Part shown: positions 16,634-24,444 of the stretch, in pieces
How the letters are laid out: every line of letters begins with the position of its first letter
How positions within the stretch are numbered: the first letter of the stretch is position 1
Source of the DNA: CAIRDP01 sp037138335
Lineage (GTDB): Bacteria; Bacteroidota; Bacteroidia; Bacteroidales; FEN-979
DNA: 64,000 bases
Assembly (NCBI GenBank): GCA_037138335.1
Contig: JBAXIO010000011.1
Location: forward strand, 1-64,000
Direction: 5' to 3'
The notes under the pieces: generated by a model
What the model saw: only the letters and a program-made list of their open reading frames with translations
Database searches by the model: none
What the model was told of the DNA's origin: nothing
Position numbers and translations under genes: made by a program

Positions 16634-16718
16634 GTGACTGGTGAATAGTGAACGGTGATCAGTGAATAGTGAACAGGGTCCAGTCACCAGTCATCGGTCA
16701 CTATTCACCAGTCACTTT
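16634..16718. repeat. Short-unit repeat array with an 18-bp perfect inverted repeat
   Basis: Imperfect 7-8 bp words (GTGAATA, GTGAACG, CCAGTCA) fill the gap between mtaB and the transporter gene. GTGACTGGTGAATAGTGA at 16634-16651 is exactly reverse-complementary to 16698-16715, with 46 bases between, so a long hairpin can form. The stop codon of the transporter (16712-16714) is part of the right arm. Confidence 0.85.
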
Positions 16719-17590
16719 TTAACATATTGCTGTAACAGTATCCCGGCAACGATCAACCCAAGTCCGGCCACGGTTGAAAATAGTATAGCTTCACCTACGG
16801 CAAAATGAATTATGATCAGTGAAATGAATGGTGAAAGGTAAATCAGATTGCTTACTTTGGCCGTAGTTTCAGAGTATTTGAGGGCATTAAGCCAGAGTAC
16901 AAACGTAATGCCCATTTCGAACAAACCTATATACACTGCCCCGGCAATGCCTGTCCAGGGAGGGATCCAGAAATGTTTTGCAGCTGCTATCGTGATAAAT
17001 ACATACAACAGGCCAAAGCAGAAGTTGAGAAAGATCTTAACGACAGGTTCCCGCTTGTCTTTGAGGTTGAGGATCCAGTATAGGGCCCAGAAAACGGAGC
17101 TTACCAATGCAAGCGCTACGCCGGCAGTACTTGAAAATTTGAACGAAAGCAGGTTGCCATGCGTTGAAATGAGCAGTATGCCCAGGAAACTTAATGTCAC
17201 GGCAACAATGCTCCATGCGCTGATCTTCTGACCGAGAAGAGGAATTGAAAGCAATACAAGAACCAGGGGCCAGATGTAATTAAGAGTCCCCGCCTCCTGT
17301 GCCGGCAAGAGGTCATATGCTCTCAGCAGCACAATGTAATAAAGATATGGATTGAGCAGGCCCATCAGTGCCGAATTCAGGATGCCGGCGGATGAGGTTT
17401 TCCCGAGCAGGGCCAGTTTGCCCTGGACAAGCAGTATGATAAATAGTGCTATGACCGCAACTATGGAGGAAAACAGAAGCAGCCCGAGGGGATCAAGGTA
17501 ACGCAGGCTGAGCTTGAAAGCCGAGCCGATAGTTGACCAGCAGGCTATAGCCGCAAATGCGAAAAGATATGCCTTCTGCTGTGGTTTCAT
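16712..17590 (-). CDS. EamA/DMT-superfamily transporter
   Basis: A 292-residue inner-membrane protein with ten hydrophobic segments in two EamA halves (about 5-135 and 150-288), the layout of drug/metabolite transporters such as RhaT and YdcZ relatives. Substrate cannot be predicted; amino acids, nucleotide sugars and metabolites are all handled by this family. The stop codon lies inside a short-repeat array, and the last residues, QQYVKK, are encoded at its edge. The start faces the divergent carbamate kinase gene, whose promoter lies between them. Confidence 0.85.
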   Translation of the reverse strand: MKPQQKAYLFAFAAIACWSTIGSAFKLSLRYLDPLGLLLFSSIVAVIALFIILLVQGKLALLGKTSSAGILNSALMGLLNPYLYYIVLLRAYDLLPAQEAGTLNYIWPLVLVLLSIPLLGQKISAWSIVAVTLSFLGILLISTHGNLLSFKFSSTAGVALALVSSVFWALYWILNLKDKREPVVKIFLNFCFGLLYVFITIAAAKHFWIPPWTGIAGAVYIGLFEMGITFVLWLNALKYSETTAKVSNLIYLSPFISLIIIHFAVGEAILFSTVAGLGLIVAGILLQQYVKK

Positions 17591-17645
17591 GCCCCAGGCT
17601 GTTAGGATGTCTGGCTGCGAAGGTAAGAAAGATTGAAAAAAATCC

Positions 17646-17653
17646 TATTTTTG
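17646..17653 (+). promoter_or_regulatory. -7 promoter element of the carbamate kinase gene
   Basis: TATTTTTG matches TAnnTTTG and ends 18 bases before the ATG at 17672. This decides against the upstream TTG at 17633 as start codon. Confidence 0.65.
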
Positions 17654-17671
17654 CAGTATAAACACTCTGCT

Positions 17672-18616
17672 ATGAAAAAGCTTGCTGTTGTTGCACTTGG
17701 AGGCAATGCTCTCCTTCGTTCCGATCAGAAAGGGACTATAGGGGAGCAGGAAGCAAATGCTTATGCCACATCCGAGAGCCTGGTTAAACTCATGAAACGT
17801 GATTACAACCTGGTATTAACTCACGGCAATGGCCCCCAGGTTGGGAATATTATGCTTGCCAACTCGGCCGGGTATAAGATGTTTGGGATACCCGAGATGC
17901 CTTTGGACATCTGTGTGGCTTATTCCCAGGGGTTTATAGGTTATATCATAGAGCAGCAGCTCAAGAATGTGCTTGAGAAATATGAAATGGAAAGGGATAT
18001 AATCACAATTACCACCCAGGTGCTGGTAAATAAAGATGATCCTGCATTCAGAAACCCAACAAAACCTGTCGGGCCTTACTATACAAAGGAAGAAGCAGAT
18101 AAAACCATGGCCGAATCGAATTCGGTATTCAGGGAAGATCCGCGGGGGAGAGGATGGAGAAAGGTGGTTGCCTCGCCTAAACCGCTGGTGATCCTGAATA
18201 AAAAAACCATCGAGAAAATTGCCCGCCAGGATAATATTGTGATTGCAGTAGGAGGGGGGGGGATCCCGGTGTATTATGTTGAACCAAACAAACTGGAAGG
18301 GATTGATGCCGTTATAGACAAGGATCTTGCTTCGGCCCTCCTCGCTTCCCAGATCAATGCCGATAAATTTTTCATCCTCACCGACGTCCCTAAAGTCTGT
18401 ATTAATTTTAATACTCCCCAGGAGAAGTCGCTGGACCGCTTAACTATTTTTGAAGCTAAACAATACCTTGAGGAAGGGCAGTTCCCCGACGGAAGCATGG
18501 GCCCAAAGATCAGGGCGGCAATTCATTTTGTGGAAAATTCAGGGAAAGATACCATTATCACCAAGACTACCATGCTTGGGATAGACAATGGGGGGACGAG
18601 GATTACCCTTGTTTAA
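17672..18616 (+). CDS. arcC: Carbamate kinase
   Basis: A 314-residue amino-acid-kinase-family enzyme that makes ATP from carbamoyl phosphate and ADP, releasing carbamate; in fermenters it is the energy-yielding step of arginine, citrulline or purine breakdown. Motifs are ALGGNALL near residues 8-15, THGNGPQVG near 50-58, and IAVGGGGIPV in the middle with the KDLA nucleotide site after it. I start at the ATG at 17672 because the upstream TTG lies before the promoter element. No arginine deiminase or ornithine transcarbamoylase gene is adjacent, so the source of carbamoyl phosphate is not shown. The last 14 bases overlap the convergent TM1266-like gene. Confidence 0.93.
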   Translation: MKKLAVVALGGNALLRSDQKGTIGEQEANAYATSESLVKLMKRDYNLVLTHGNGPQVGNIMLANSAGYKMFGIPEMPLDICVAYSQGFIGYIIEQQLKNVLEKYEMERDIITITTQVLVNKDDPAFRNPTKPVGPYYTKEEADKTMAESNSVFREDPRGRGWRKVVASPKPLVILNKKTIEKIARQDNIVIAVGGGGIPVYYVEPNKLEGIDAVIDKDLASALLASQINADKFFILTDVPKVCINFNTPQEKSLDRLTIFEAKQYLEEGQFPDGSMGPKIRAAIHFVENSGKDTIITKTTMLGIDNGGTRITLV

Positions 18617-18863
18617 AGATCATTCTTTTTACTTCTATGCCTTCTATTTTCAGGAGTTCATTCTCCAGTTTATAGAATTCGGCAGCGTCTCCGCATAATT
18701 CAAGGATAATCAGCCCGCAACCCGCACATACCCCCGGTTCGGGGTTATGCAAACCAAGCCTGGTGCGAATGGAACAACCGAATTTAGCGAGAACGTTCTG
18801 AACCAGGGGGACCGCCCCTGCCCGATCACTGATGTTGATACCAATAACCCACATATCCTTCAT
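18603..18863 (-). CDS. TM1266-family (hydrogenase-associated, ACT-like) protein B
   Basis: An 86-residue protein with the ferredoxin-like pattern of the TM1266 family, a group of small ACT-like proteins described as putative regulators of [FeFe]-hydrogenase systems. Key features are the opening VIGINISDRAG, RLGLHNP (35-41) and the ending VKRMIF, all aligning with the paralogue at 20544. Unlike that copy it has four cysteines (30, 46, 49, 57), including CAGC at 46-49, so metal or redox sensing is possible. It is the last gene of the hydG cluster, 18 bases after the histidine kinase. The biochemical role of the family is not established. Confidence 0.8.
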   Translation of the reverse strand: MKDMWVIGINISDRAGAVPLVQNVLAKFGCSIRTRLGLHNPEPGVCAGCGLIILELCGDAAEFYKLENELLKIEGIEVKRMIFKQG

Positions 18864-18881
18864 GTCAAATTATTTTATTGT

Positions 18882-20528
18882 TTAAATAACCGGGACAATG
18901 ATTGTTGCTGAAACTCCGCCCTTCGATGTTATATCAATGCTTCCATCCATCTGCTCAGCTAGGAGTTTAATTATAAACATCCCCAGAGATTCCTGGTTTT
19001 TCAGGTCAAACCCGGCTGGGAGCCCCACTCCATTATCGGAAACTTCAAGTTTAAACCCCGTCAAACCGTACTTCTCCAGTTTTAACCTGATGGTGCCATC
19101 ATTCCTGCCCGGGAAGGCGTATTTATATGAATTTGTCAACAGCTCATTGGTTATCAGGCCAAGGGGAAGTGCCGTCTCAATATTTGCCAGGATATCCTCC
19201 ATATCCATCTCAAGCCTGATCTTATGACCGCTGAAAGTGCTTGAAATGATCGATACCAGCGAATGTATGTAATTTGAAAGAGGCACTTTGTCGAGGTTCT
19301 CGCTTCGGTACAAATGTTCATGGATAAGAGCCATAGACCTGATCCTGAGTTCAATGTCCCTGACAAGCCTCTGGAATTCAGGGTCAGGGTTTTTTCTTCC
19401 CTGCATGCCGAGCAGGCTTATCACGATAGCAAGATTGTTTTTCACCCTGTGGTGGATCTCCTTAAGCATGATCTCCTTGGTCTCGGAGTTCCTGAGCTGC
19501 AGGGCTTCAAGTTCTTTCTCCTGGGAACGGTCCCTTGTCACCACCATCACCTGTTCAACCCTGTTGCCCCTGATCATAGGGATTTTCCTGGTCTCAAGAA
19601 AAACATTCTTTCCCCCATATGCAATATTAAATTCAGCAATGGAAATCCTGCCGGTTTCAAAGACGGTGTTAATGTTTTCAACTTCTTCTTCACTGATAAA
19701 TGGGAATGCATCGTAAAGATTCAACCTTGTTATCTCAGAAAGATGGCCGGCTTCCCTTGCCACCTGCTTAAGGGTTGAATTTACCATGATGATGTTCATG
19801 TCCCTGTCAAAAACAACTACCCAGTCGGGAAAACTATCGAGGGCTTCATGATATTGCCGTTCGGAGCGAAGTAACTCTTCCTCGGCCTCTTTACGGTCCC
19901 TGATCTCAAGGATCAGTTTATGGTAATTTTCAGTAAGCGCTTTCTGATGTAAAAAATTTTTCCAGTTAAGGTTCTGGAAAATATAAGAGATGAAAAATCC
20001 AAGCGAGGTTACCGATACCACAAAGAAAAGATGGTTAAAAAAGAGGTTGGGCAGGGAGTAACTGCGGTTGATAAGCGATGCAAGGACGTAGGCCAGCAAT
20101 TGTAAGGCATTAAGGATGATAAGATCCCAGAACCGAATGCGGTAGAAAGTATGCATCCCGATCATGATAAGCATCACCCAGGCATAAAAATAGTTATACC
20201 CCCGGCTGCTGATATCGGAAGTCACGCCAACATAAAAGATCGCAGCACAGGAAAACAGGTTTATGATAATAAAAATAAGAGAAAGTTTTTTGCGAAGGGG
20301 TTTTAAGAAAAGGACCACCAGTGAGAGGAGCAGTGACGGAACAATAAGCCCGAACCTTAAAAAGTACCGTTGTTCGGGCAGGTTACCGAACAATGATTGG
20401 TTTACAATGGCGTAAGCCACAAAAAGGAGGAGTGTAACGGAGAGACCGACTTTCATACTGGGAATTGAGGAAGACAGGTAAAATTCCTGGAATTCCTTAT
20501 CCAATTCTTTGCGCGAGGTCTGCTCCAT
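18882..20528 (-). CDS. Membrane sensor histidine kinase, PAS-HisKA_2 type
   Basis: A 548-residue kinase. Six membrane segments (about 27-45, 57-76, 82-101, 113-129, 134-153, 163-183) form an integral sensor region without a large periplasmic loop. A short coiled coil (195-225) and a PAS domain (about 225-340) follow. The HisKA_2 domain has the phospho-acceptor His359 in EIHHRVKNN, and the HATPase has TNELLTNSYKYAF and DNGVGLP. HisKA_2 kinases often signal to atypical receivers or diguanylate-type outputs; no receiver gene is present here. It sits between two TM1266-like genes, 15 bases after the first and 18 before the second, in the hydG operon. A role in sensing H2 or redox state is inference from that position. 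Confidence 0.88.
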   Translation of the reverse strand: MEQTSRKELDKEFQEFYLSSSIPSMKVGLSVTLLLFVAYAIVNQSLFGNLPEQRYFLRFGLIVPSLLLSLVVLFLKPLRKKLSLIFIIINLFSCAAIFYVGVTSDISSRGYNYFYAWVMLIMIGMHTFYRIRFWDLIILNALQLLAYVLASLINRSYSLPNLFFNHLFFVVSVTSLGFFISYIFQNLNWKNFLHQKALTENYHKLILEIRDRKEAEEELLRSERQYHEALDSFPDWVVVFDRDMNIIMVNSTLKQVAREAGHLSEITRLNLYDAFPFISEEEVENINTVFETGRISIAEFNIAYGGKNVFLETRKIPMIRGNRVEQVMVVTRDRSQEKELEALQLRNSETKEIMLKEIHHRVKNNLAIVISLLGMQGRKNPDPEFQRLVRDIELRIRSMALIHEHLYRSENLDKVPLSNYIHSLVSIISSTFSGHKIRLEMDMEDILANIETALPLGLITNELLTNSYKYAFPGRNDGTIRLKLEKYGLTGFKLEVSDNGVGLPAGFDLKNQESLGMFIIKLLAEQMDGSIDITSKGGVSATIIVPVI

Positions 20529-20543
20529 TATAATCTTTGTTCC

Positions 20544-20801
20544 TCAGGTTTTAAAAATCATGTGCTGAATTTCGAGGCCTCCGATTTCTTTAAGTTTTTT
20601 TTCAAAGAGGTCAAATTCATCAGGGTTTCCGCTAAGGTGAAGAACGATTACCCCTGTTCTGCTGCATACATCCTCGCTCACTTCATGAAAGCCAAGTCTT
20701 GATTTGATAAGGTGTGCATTTGCGGATAGCACCCCCTGCGTAAGCCCGGCTTCTTTGATGCGATCAGTTATCAGCAAGCCAATAATGCGGATCTCTTTCA
20801 T
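20544..20801 (-). CDS. TM1266-family (hydrogenase-associated, ACT-like) protein A
   Basis: An 85-residue ACT-like protein of the TM1266 family, 9 bases after hydG. It shares with the second copy the opening IIGLLITDR, SRLGFHE, the position of Cys46, the VIVLHLSG strand and the ending IQHMIF. It has only one cysteine and lacks the CAGC motif of the paralogue. Family members are typically found beside hydE/hydF/hydG. Function is unproven; a small-molecule-binding or regulatory role is assumed from the fold. Confidence 0.82.
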   Translation of the reverse strand: MKEIRIIGLLITDRIKEAGLTQGVLSANAHLIKSRLGFHEVSEDVCSRTGVIVLHLSGNPDEFDLFEKKLKEIGGLEIQHMIFKT

Positions 20802-20810
20802 GTTCCAAAC

Positions 20811-22241
20811 TTAAAAATACAAGTCACGTTTCCCTTCCCTGACAAGGTCGAGTTTTTCGGTCAGGCTCTTTTTGAATGAGTCTTCTTCCATCTCATCCAG
20901 CTTTTTCTGTATGAGTTGATAGCCCATCACCCTGGTTGCTTCCGGAGCGTAATCTTCCAGGTATTCGGCAAGGGTAAGCAATGCATTCGGCTGGCAGAAT
21001 TTTTTAATAAAACCAGGTACTGAAAATTCCATAAAATGTTCCCCGGTACGCCCCCTCCTGTAGCAGGAAGTGCAGAAAGAAGGGATATAATCATGCTGGA
21101 TAAGTTCTTCCATGATCTCATTAAGACTGCGGTTATCATTGATCTGGAATTGCTCCATATCTATATCCTGGGCCCCGGCATGCTCCTTTTTGGCATAACC
21201 ACCCATCTCAATATTAGTTCCGCCGTCGATCTGGGATACGCCGAATTGCAATATCTCATCACGTATGGATGAAGGTTCGCGGGCAGTCAGGATAAGTCCG
21301 GTATACGGCACGGCAAGCCTCAGGATAGCTACCAGGCGGGTGAATTCAGCATCGTTTACGATATGCGATTTGTCAATGTCAAGCTGTGAGGCATATTGTA
21401 TCCTCGGGAAAGAAATGGTATGCGGCCCAACGTTATAAACCGCTTCAAAATGGTTTGTATGCCTCACCAGTCCCAAGACTTCAAACCTCCAGTCGTAAAG
21501 TCCGAACAAGGCGCCAATGCCAACATCATCAATCCCTGCTTCCTGGGCGCGGTCAAGGGCTGTGAGCCTCCATTCGTAATTCCGTTTAATCCCTCCAAGG
21601 TGCACCCTGGCATAGGTTTCCTCATGATAGGTTTCCTGGAATACCTGGTAAGTCCCTATTTTTGAATCCTTTATTATGCGGAAGCCGTCAATGTCCATCG
21701 GGGCGGCATTAATGTTGACCCTGCGGATCTCTCCGGGGCCGCTATGTACCGAGTATACTATTCTCACTGTTTCGGCAATAAATCTGGCATCATAGGTCGG
21801 ATGCTCCCCATAAACCAGGATAAGGCGCTTTTGCCCTGCATCCTCGAGGGCTTTAACCTGGGCAACCAGTTCATCGCTGGTTAGGGTGATACGCTGGATG
21901 GCTTTGTTCGTGGATTTGAATCCGCAGTAAGCACATTTATTGATACAAAGATTCCCGATATATAGCGGGGCAAACAAAACAATTCTCTGACCGTAAACCT
22001 TCTCTTTCAGTACTTTTGCGCCCTCCTTGATCTCTTCTACCAGCCCGGGATCGGAAGCCTGGACCAGCAAGGCGGTTTCTTCCATGGTAAGCCTTTGTTT
22101 GTCGAGGGATTTTGAGATTATTTCCCTCACTCTTTCTTTAGAAGGCTTGGCATTGTTGATAAAACCCCAAATCTCTTCAGGATCTATGAAGGGTTTCATG
22201 CGCTGATCCTTGATTTTTAGCCGTTCAGGTTTAAATAGCAT
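20811..22241 (-). CDS. hydG: [FeFe]-hydrogenase H-cluster radical-SAM maturase HydG
   Basis: HydG cleaves tyrosine to supply CO and cyanide as an Fe(CO)2(CN)-cysteine synthon for the hydrogenase H-cluster. The radical-SAM cysteines are C99, C103 and C106 in LCINKCAYCGF (CX3CX2C). The C-terminal auxiliary cluster is CX2CX22C (C390, C393, C416) beginning FCTSCYRRGRTG, the hallmark that separates HydG from thiazole synthase ThiH. The 476 residues cover the full family length. An inner ATG at 22199 is preceded by AAGGA and may be the true start. HydE, HydF and the hydrogenase itself are not in the window. It heads a four-gene operon with two TM1266-like genes and a histidine kinase. Confidence 0.95.
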   Translation of the reverse strand: MLFKPERLKIKDQRMKPFIDPEEIWGFINNAKPSKERVREIISKSLDKQRLTMEETALLVQASDPGLVEEIKEGAKVLKEKVYGQRIVLFAPLYIGNLCINKCAYCGFKSTNKAIQRITLTSDELVAQVKALEDAGQKRLILVYGEHPTYDARFIAETVRIVYSVHSGPGEIRRVNINAAPMDIDGFRIIKDSKIGTYQVFQETYHEETYARVHLGGIKRNYEWRLTALDRAQEAGIDDVGIGALFGLYDWRFEVLGLVRHTNHFEAVYNVGPHTISFPRIQYASQLDIDKSHIVNDAEFTRLVAILRLAVPYTGLILTAREPSSIRDEILQFGVSQIDGGTNIEMGGYAKKEHAGAQDIDMEQFQINDNRSLNEIMEELIQHDYIPSFCTSCYRRGRTGEHFMEFSVPGFIKKFCQPNALLTLAEYLEDYAPEATRVMGYQLIQKKLDEMEEDSFKKSLTEKLDLVREGKRDLYF

Positions 22242-22275
22242 ATCTGGTTAATTGCGGGCAGTCTTTACCTGAATA

Positions 22276-22283
22276 CAAAGGTA
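22276..22283 (-). promoter_or_regulatory. -7 promoter element of the hydG operon
   Basis: The minus strand reads TACCTTTG, an exact TAnnTTTG match, 34 bases upstream of the ATG at 22241. The likely -33 region runs into the short-repeat array at 22300, and no TTTG is found there. Confidence 0.6.
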
Positions 22284-22299
22284 CTAAAAGATGGTGAAT

Positions 22300-22345
22300 A
22301 GTGAGCCATGAGTGATGAGCCATGAGTAATGAGTAATGAGTAATG
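22300..22345. repeat. 7-bp tandem repeat array (GAGTAAT/GAGCCAT type)
   Basis: Imperfect heptamers (GAGCCAT, GAGTGAT, GAGTAAT three times) occupy the gap between the transporter stop at 22351 and the hydG promoter. The array begins about 5 bases 3' of the transporter stop codon. Confidence 0.88.
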
Positions 22346-22350
22346 AGCCT

Positions 22351-23235
22351 TCAGGAGGGTTTATTCCTTTCACTCAGGTAAACCCCTCCGATCACCAGCA
22401 TGATCCCGGCGATCTTTTGAGCTGTAAATGGTTCCGAGAGGAGAAAAAACGAAAAAAAAGCCGTGAAGACAGGGATCAGGTTTGAATAAATGTTGGCCTT
22501 GCTGATGCCGATCTCTTTCACGGTTTTGGCGAAGAAAACGAAAGCGAGGGAAGAGGCAAAAACCGAGAGGAAAAGGAAAGATGAAATTATATTATAATTA
22601 AAGCGGACTGCTTTAATCCCGTTTCTCTCAAATATCAGGAATAATGGGAGGAACAGCAGGGCCCCGATAATGTTTTGCCAGGCTACCAGGGTCACAGGCG
22701 AGTATTTTTGAGTAAGTTTCTTCAGGAATACCGAAAAGACAAGTGACGACATTACTGCTCCGAAAAGCGCAAGCACCCCTTTGCCTTCCCCAGAGAGGGA
22801 GAGGTCGCGGGAGACCAGCATGACCGCCACCCCGCTGAAAGAAACAAAGATGCCAAAAATGTTCAGCCTGGAGATTTTTTCGCGGAAGGTAAGCCAGGCT
22901 ACGACAGGCGAGAAAACCGGTATGGTCGCTATGATGACACTTGAAACGGTGGCAGAAGTAAATTTAACCCCGAAATTCTCCCCGAGAAAATACAGGAATG
23001 GATTAAACACCGCGCTTCCCAGGAGCAGCCAGAGGTCTTCGCGCCTGATCCGTTCATACCTCCCTGAAACTATCATCAGCAGGAAGAGAAATGCTGAAGA
23101 GATCAACAGCCGTATGAAGATAATAGTTACAGGTTGAAAAAATTCAAGCAGCCCGGATGTCCATACAAACGACATCCCCCAGAACAGCATGGCTGCCAAT
23201 GCATAAAAATGTACCGGAATCTTATTCAGTTTCAC
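22351..23235 (-). CDS. EamA/DMT-superfamily transporter
   Basis: A ten-segment inner-membrane transporter with two EamA domains (about 5-135 and 145-290), similar in layout to the transporter at 16712 but clearly divergent in sequence. I take the GTG at 23235 as start: the longer frame begins with a TTG at 23244 that is part of the -7 promoter element, and the first membrane segment (FYALAAMLFWG) begins just after the GTG. Substrate is unknown. It is divergent from the ECF sigma gene and ends next to a short-repeat array that separates it from hydG. Confidence 0.83.
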   Translation of the reverse strand: MKLNKIPVHFYALAAMLFWGMSFVWTSGLLEFFQPVTIIFIRLLISSAFLFLLMIVSGRYERIRREDLWLLLGSAVFNPFLYFLGENFGVKFTSATVSSVIIATIPVFSPVVAWLTFREKISRLNIFGIFVSFSGVAVMLVSRDLSLSGEGKGVLALFGAVMSSLVFSVFLKKLTQKYSPVTLVAWQNIIGALLFLPLFLIFERNGIKAVRFNYNIISSFLFLSVFASSLAFVFFAKTVKEIGISKANIYSNLIPVFTAFFSFFLLSEPFTAQKIAGIMLVIGGVYLSERNKPS

Positions 23236-23241
23236 CGGCTG

Positions 23242-23249
23242 CAAAATTA
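23242..23249 (-). promoter_or_regulatory. -7 promoter element of the DMT transporter gene
   Basis: The minus strand reads TAATTTTG, an exact consensus match, ending six bases before the GTG start at 23235. The leader would be almost absent. Confidence 0.55.
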
Positions 23250-23278
23250 GAATTTTAAATCTTCACTGTAACATTTAC

Positions 23279-23286
23279 TAACTTGG
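23279..23286 (+). promoter_or_regulatory. Possible -7 element of the ECF sigma operon
   Basis: TAACTTGG is one mismatch from TAnnTTTG. It overlaps the TTG at 23283 and so argues for the downstream TTG at 23313 as start of the sigma gene. ECF operons may use their own sigma, so this could be a different promoter class. Confidence 0.35.
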
Positions 23287-23312
23287 CAAGTCTATTTGCT
23301 AAAACAGGGAGT

Positions 23313-23885
23313 TTGGAAACCCGTTACGAAAATATACATAACGATCTGATTGATGCCTGCCGTCGCGGGGAAAGAAATGCCCAGTTTAAAATTTACAGGT
23401 TATATTATAAAGCCATGTTCAATACCAGTCTCAGAATAGTAAACGACACCGCCGAAGCCGAGGACATCATGCAGGAATCTTTCCTGGATGCCTTCCAGAG
23501 ACTTGAGAGCTATAAGGGACAGGGAAGTTTCGGGAGCTGGCTCAAGAGGATCGTTGTCAATAACTCCCTGGATTCACTGAGAAGGTCAAAAGATACGGTT
23601 TCCTTTGAAGAGGAAGGCATGGATTTGCCAGAAAACAGGGAGGAGGACCATGAGGCCGAAATACAGTTCCAGGCACGGGAAGTATTAAAGGCCATTCAGC
23701 AGCTTCCTGAAGAATACAGGGTCATCATCAGTTTGTTCCTCCTGGAGGGATATGATCATGATGAGATTTCTGAAATTCTGAATATCAGCAACCAGCTTTC
23801 AAGGACCAGGTATTCCCGGGCAAGGCAGAAGCTGCTTGCAATTTTAAAGGAAAACAAATACCGGAACGCATTTATATTTAATTAA
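23313..23885 (+). CDS. ECF-type RNA polymerase sigma factor
   Basis: A roughly 190-residue sigma-70-family factor with only regions 2 and 4. Region 2 runs through AEDIMQESFLDAFQRL and SFGSWLKRIVVNNSLD; region 4 contains LPEEYRVIISLFLLEGYDHDEISEIL, the DNA-binding helix-turn-helix. There is no ATG in the N-terminal region. I choose the TTG at 23313, preceded by AGGGAG, over the TTG at 23283, which overlaps a promoter-like element. It is followed after two bases by a membrane protein likely to be its anti-sigma, and then by two beta-rich exported proteins, a common Bacteroidota arrangement. Confidence 0.9.
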   Translation: METRYENIHNDLIDACRRGERNAQFKIYRLYYKAMFNTSLRIVNDTAEAEDIMQESFLDAFQRLESYKGQGSFGSWLKRIVVNNSLDSLRRSKDTVSFEEEGMDLPENREEDHEAEIQFQAREVLKAIQQLPEEYRVIISLFLLEGYDHDEISEILNISNQLSRTRYSRARQKLLAILKENKYRNAFIFN

Positions 23886-23887
23886 AA

Positions 23888-24421
23888 ATGAACAACCTGG
23901 ATAAATTAATTCATGACCAGCGTGATCAGTTTGATGCGATCGAACCATTAGACGGACACTTTGAAAGATTCGCCGAGAAAATGGGCCTGCCGGAACAGTT
24001 GCCTGTTGATGCTCCTTCAAAGTTCGGGCTGCTTAAGGTTGCTGCCGTAATCCTTGTTATCATAACCGGGAGCATCGCCGTTTTTGATCTTGCGACAAGT
24101 TCGATCAGGGAAAGATTTTCATCCGATAAGGAAGGTGTCGGAATGTCGGATGAGTTTTCAGAAGCAATCCGGTATTATGACTCCAGGGCTATGGCTCAGA
24201 TGAAAGAAGTAAGGAAGCTTGCAAGCGACCCTGTTCAGGCCGACCTTATCAACGGGGATGCACTAAAAGAAATGCAGGCTCTTGATGAAAGCACCCGCGA
24301 CCTGCAGAAATCCCTCGCCGAGAACCCGAACTGTGAACGGCTTCAGGCCGCGGTCATCCAGAACCAGCAGATGAAAGAAGGGATCATGAACAATATCGTC
24401 AGTAAATTAAACAAACATTAA
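23888..24421 (+). CDS. Single-pass membrane protein, probable anti-sigma factor
   Basis: A 177-residue protein with one membrane segment at about 46-66, a short acidic cytoplasmic N-terminus and a helical C-terminal domain that would be periplasmic. It starts two bases after the ECF sigma stop codon. That position and topology are those of an anti-sigma factor, but I see no zinc-binding HxxxCxxC motif and no FecR domain, so the call rests on context. The C-terminal half is rich in Gln, Glu and Lys and may form a coiled coil. Confidence 0.6.
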   Translation: MNNLDKLIHDQRDQFDAIEPLDGHFERFAEKMGLPEQLPVDAPSKFGLLKVAAVILVIITGSIAVFDLATSSIRERFSSDKEGVGMSDEFSEAIRYYDSRAMAQMKEVRKLASDPVQADLINGDALKEMQALDESTRDLQKSLAENPNCERLQAAVIQNQQMKEGIMNNIVSKLNKH

Positions 24422-24444
24422 TCCTGTTCAAACTAATACCGCAT

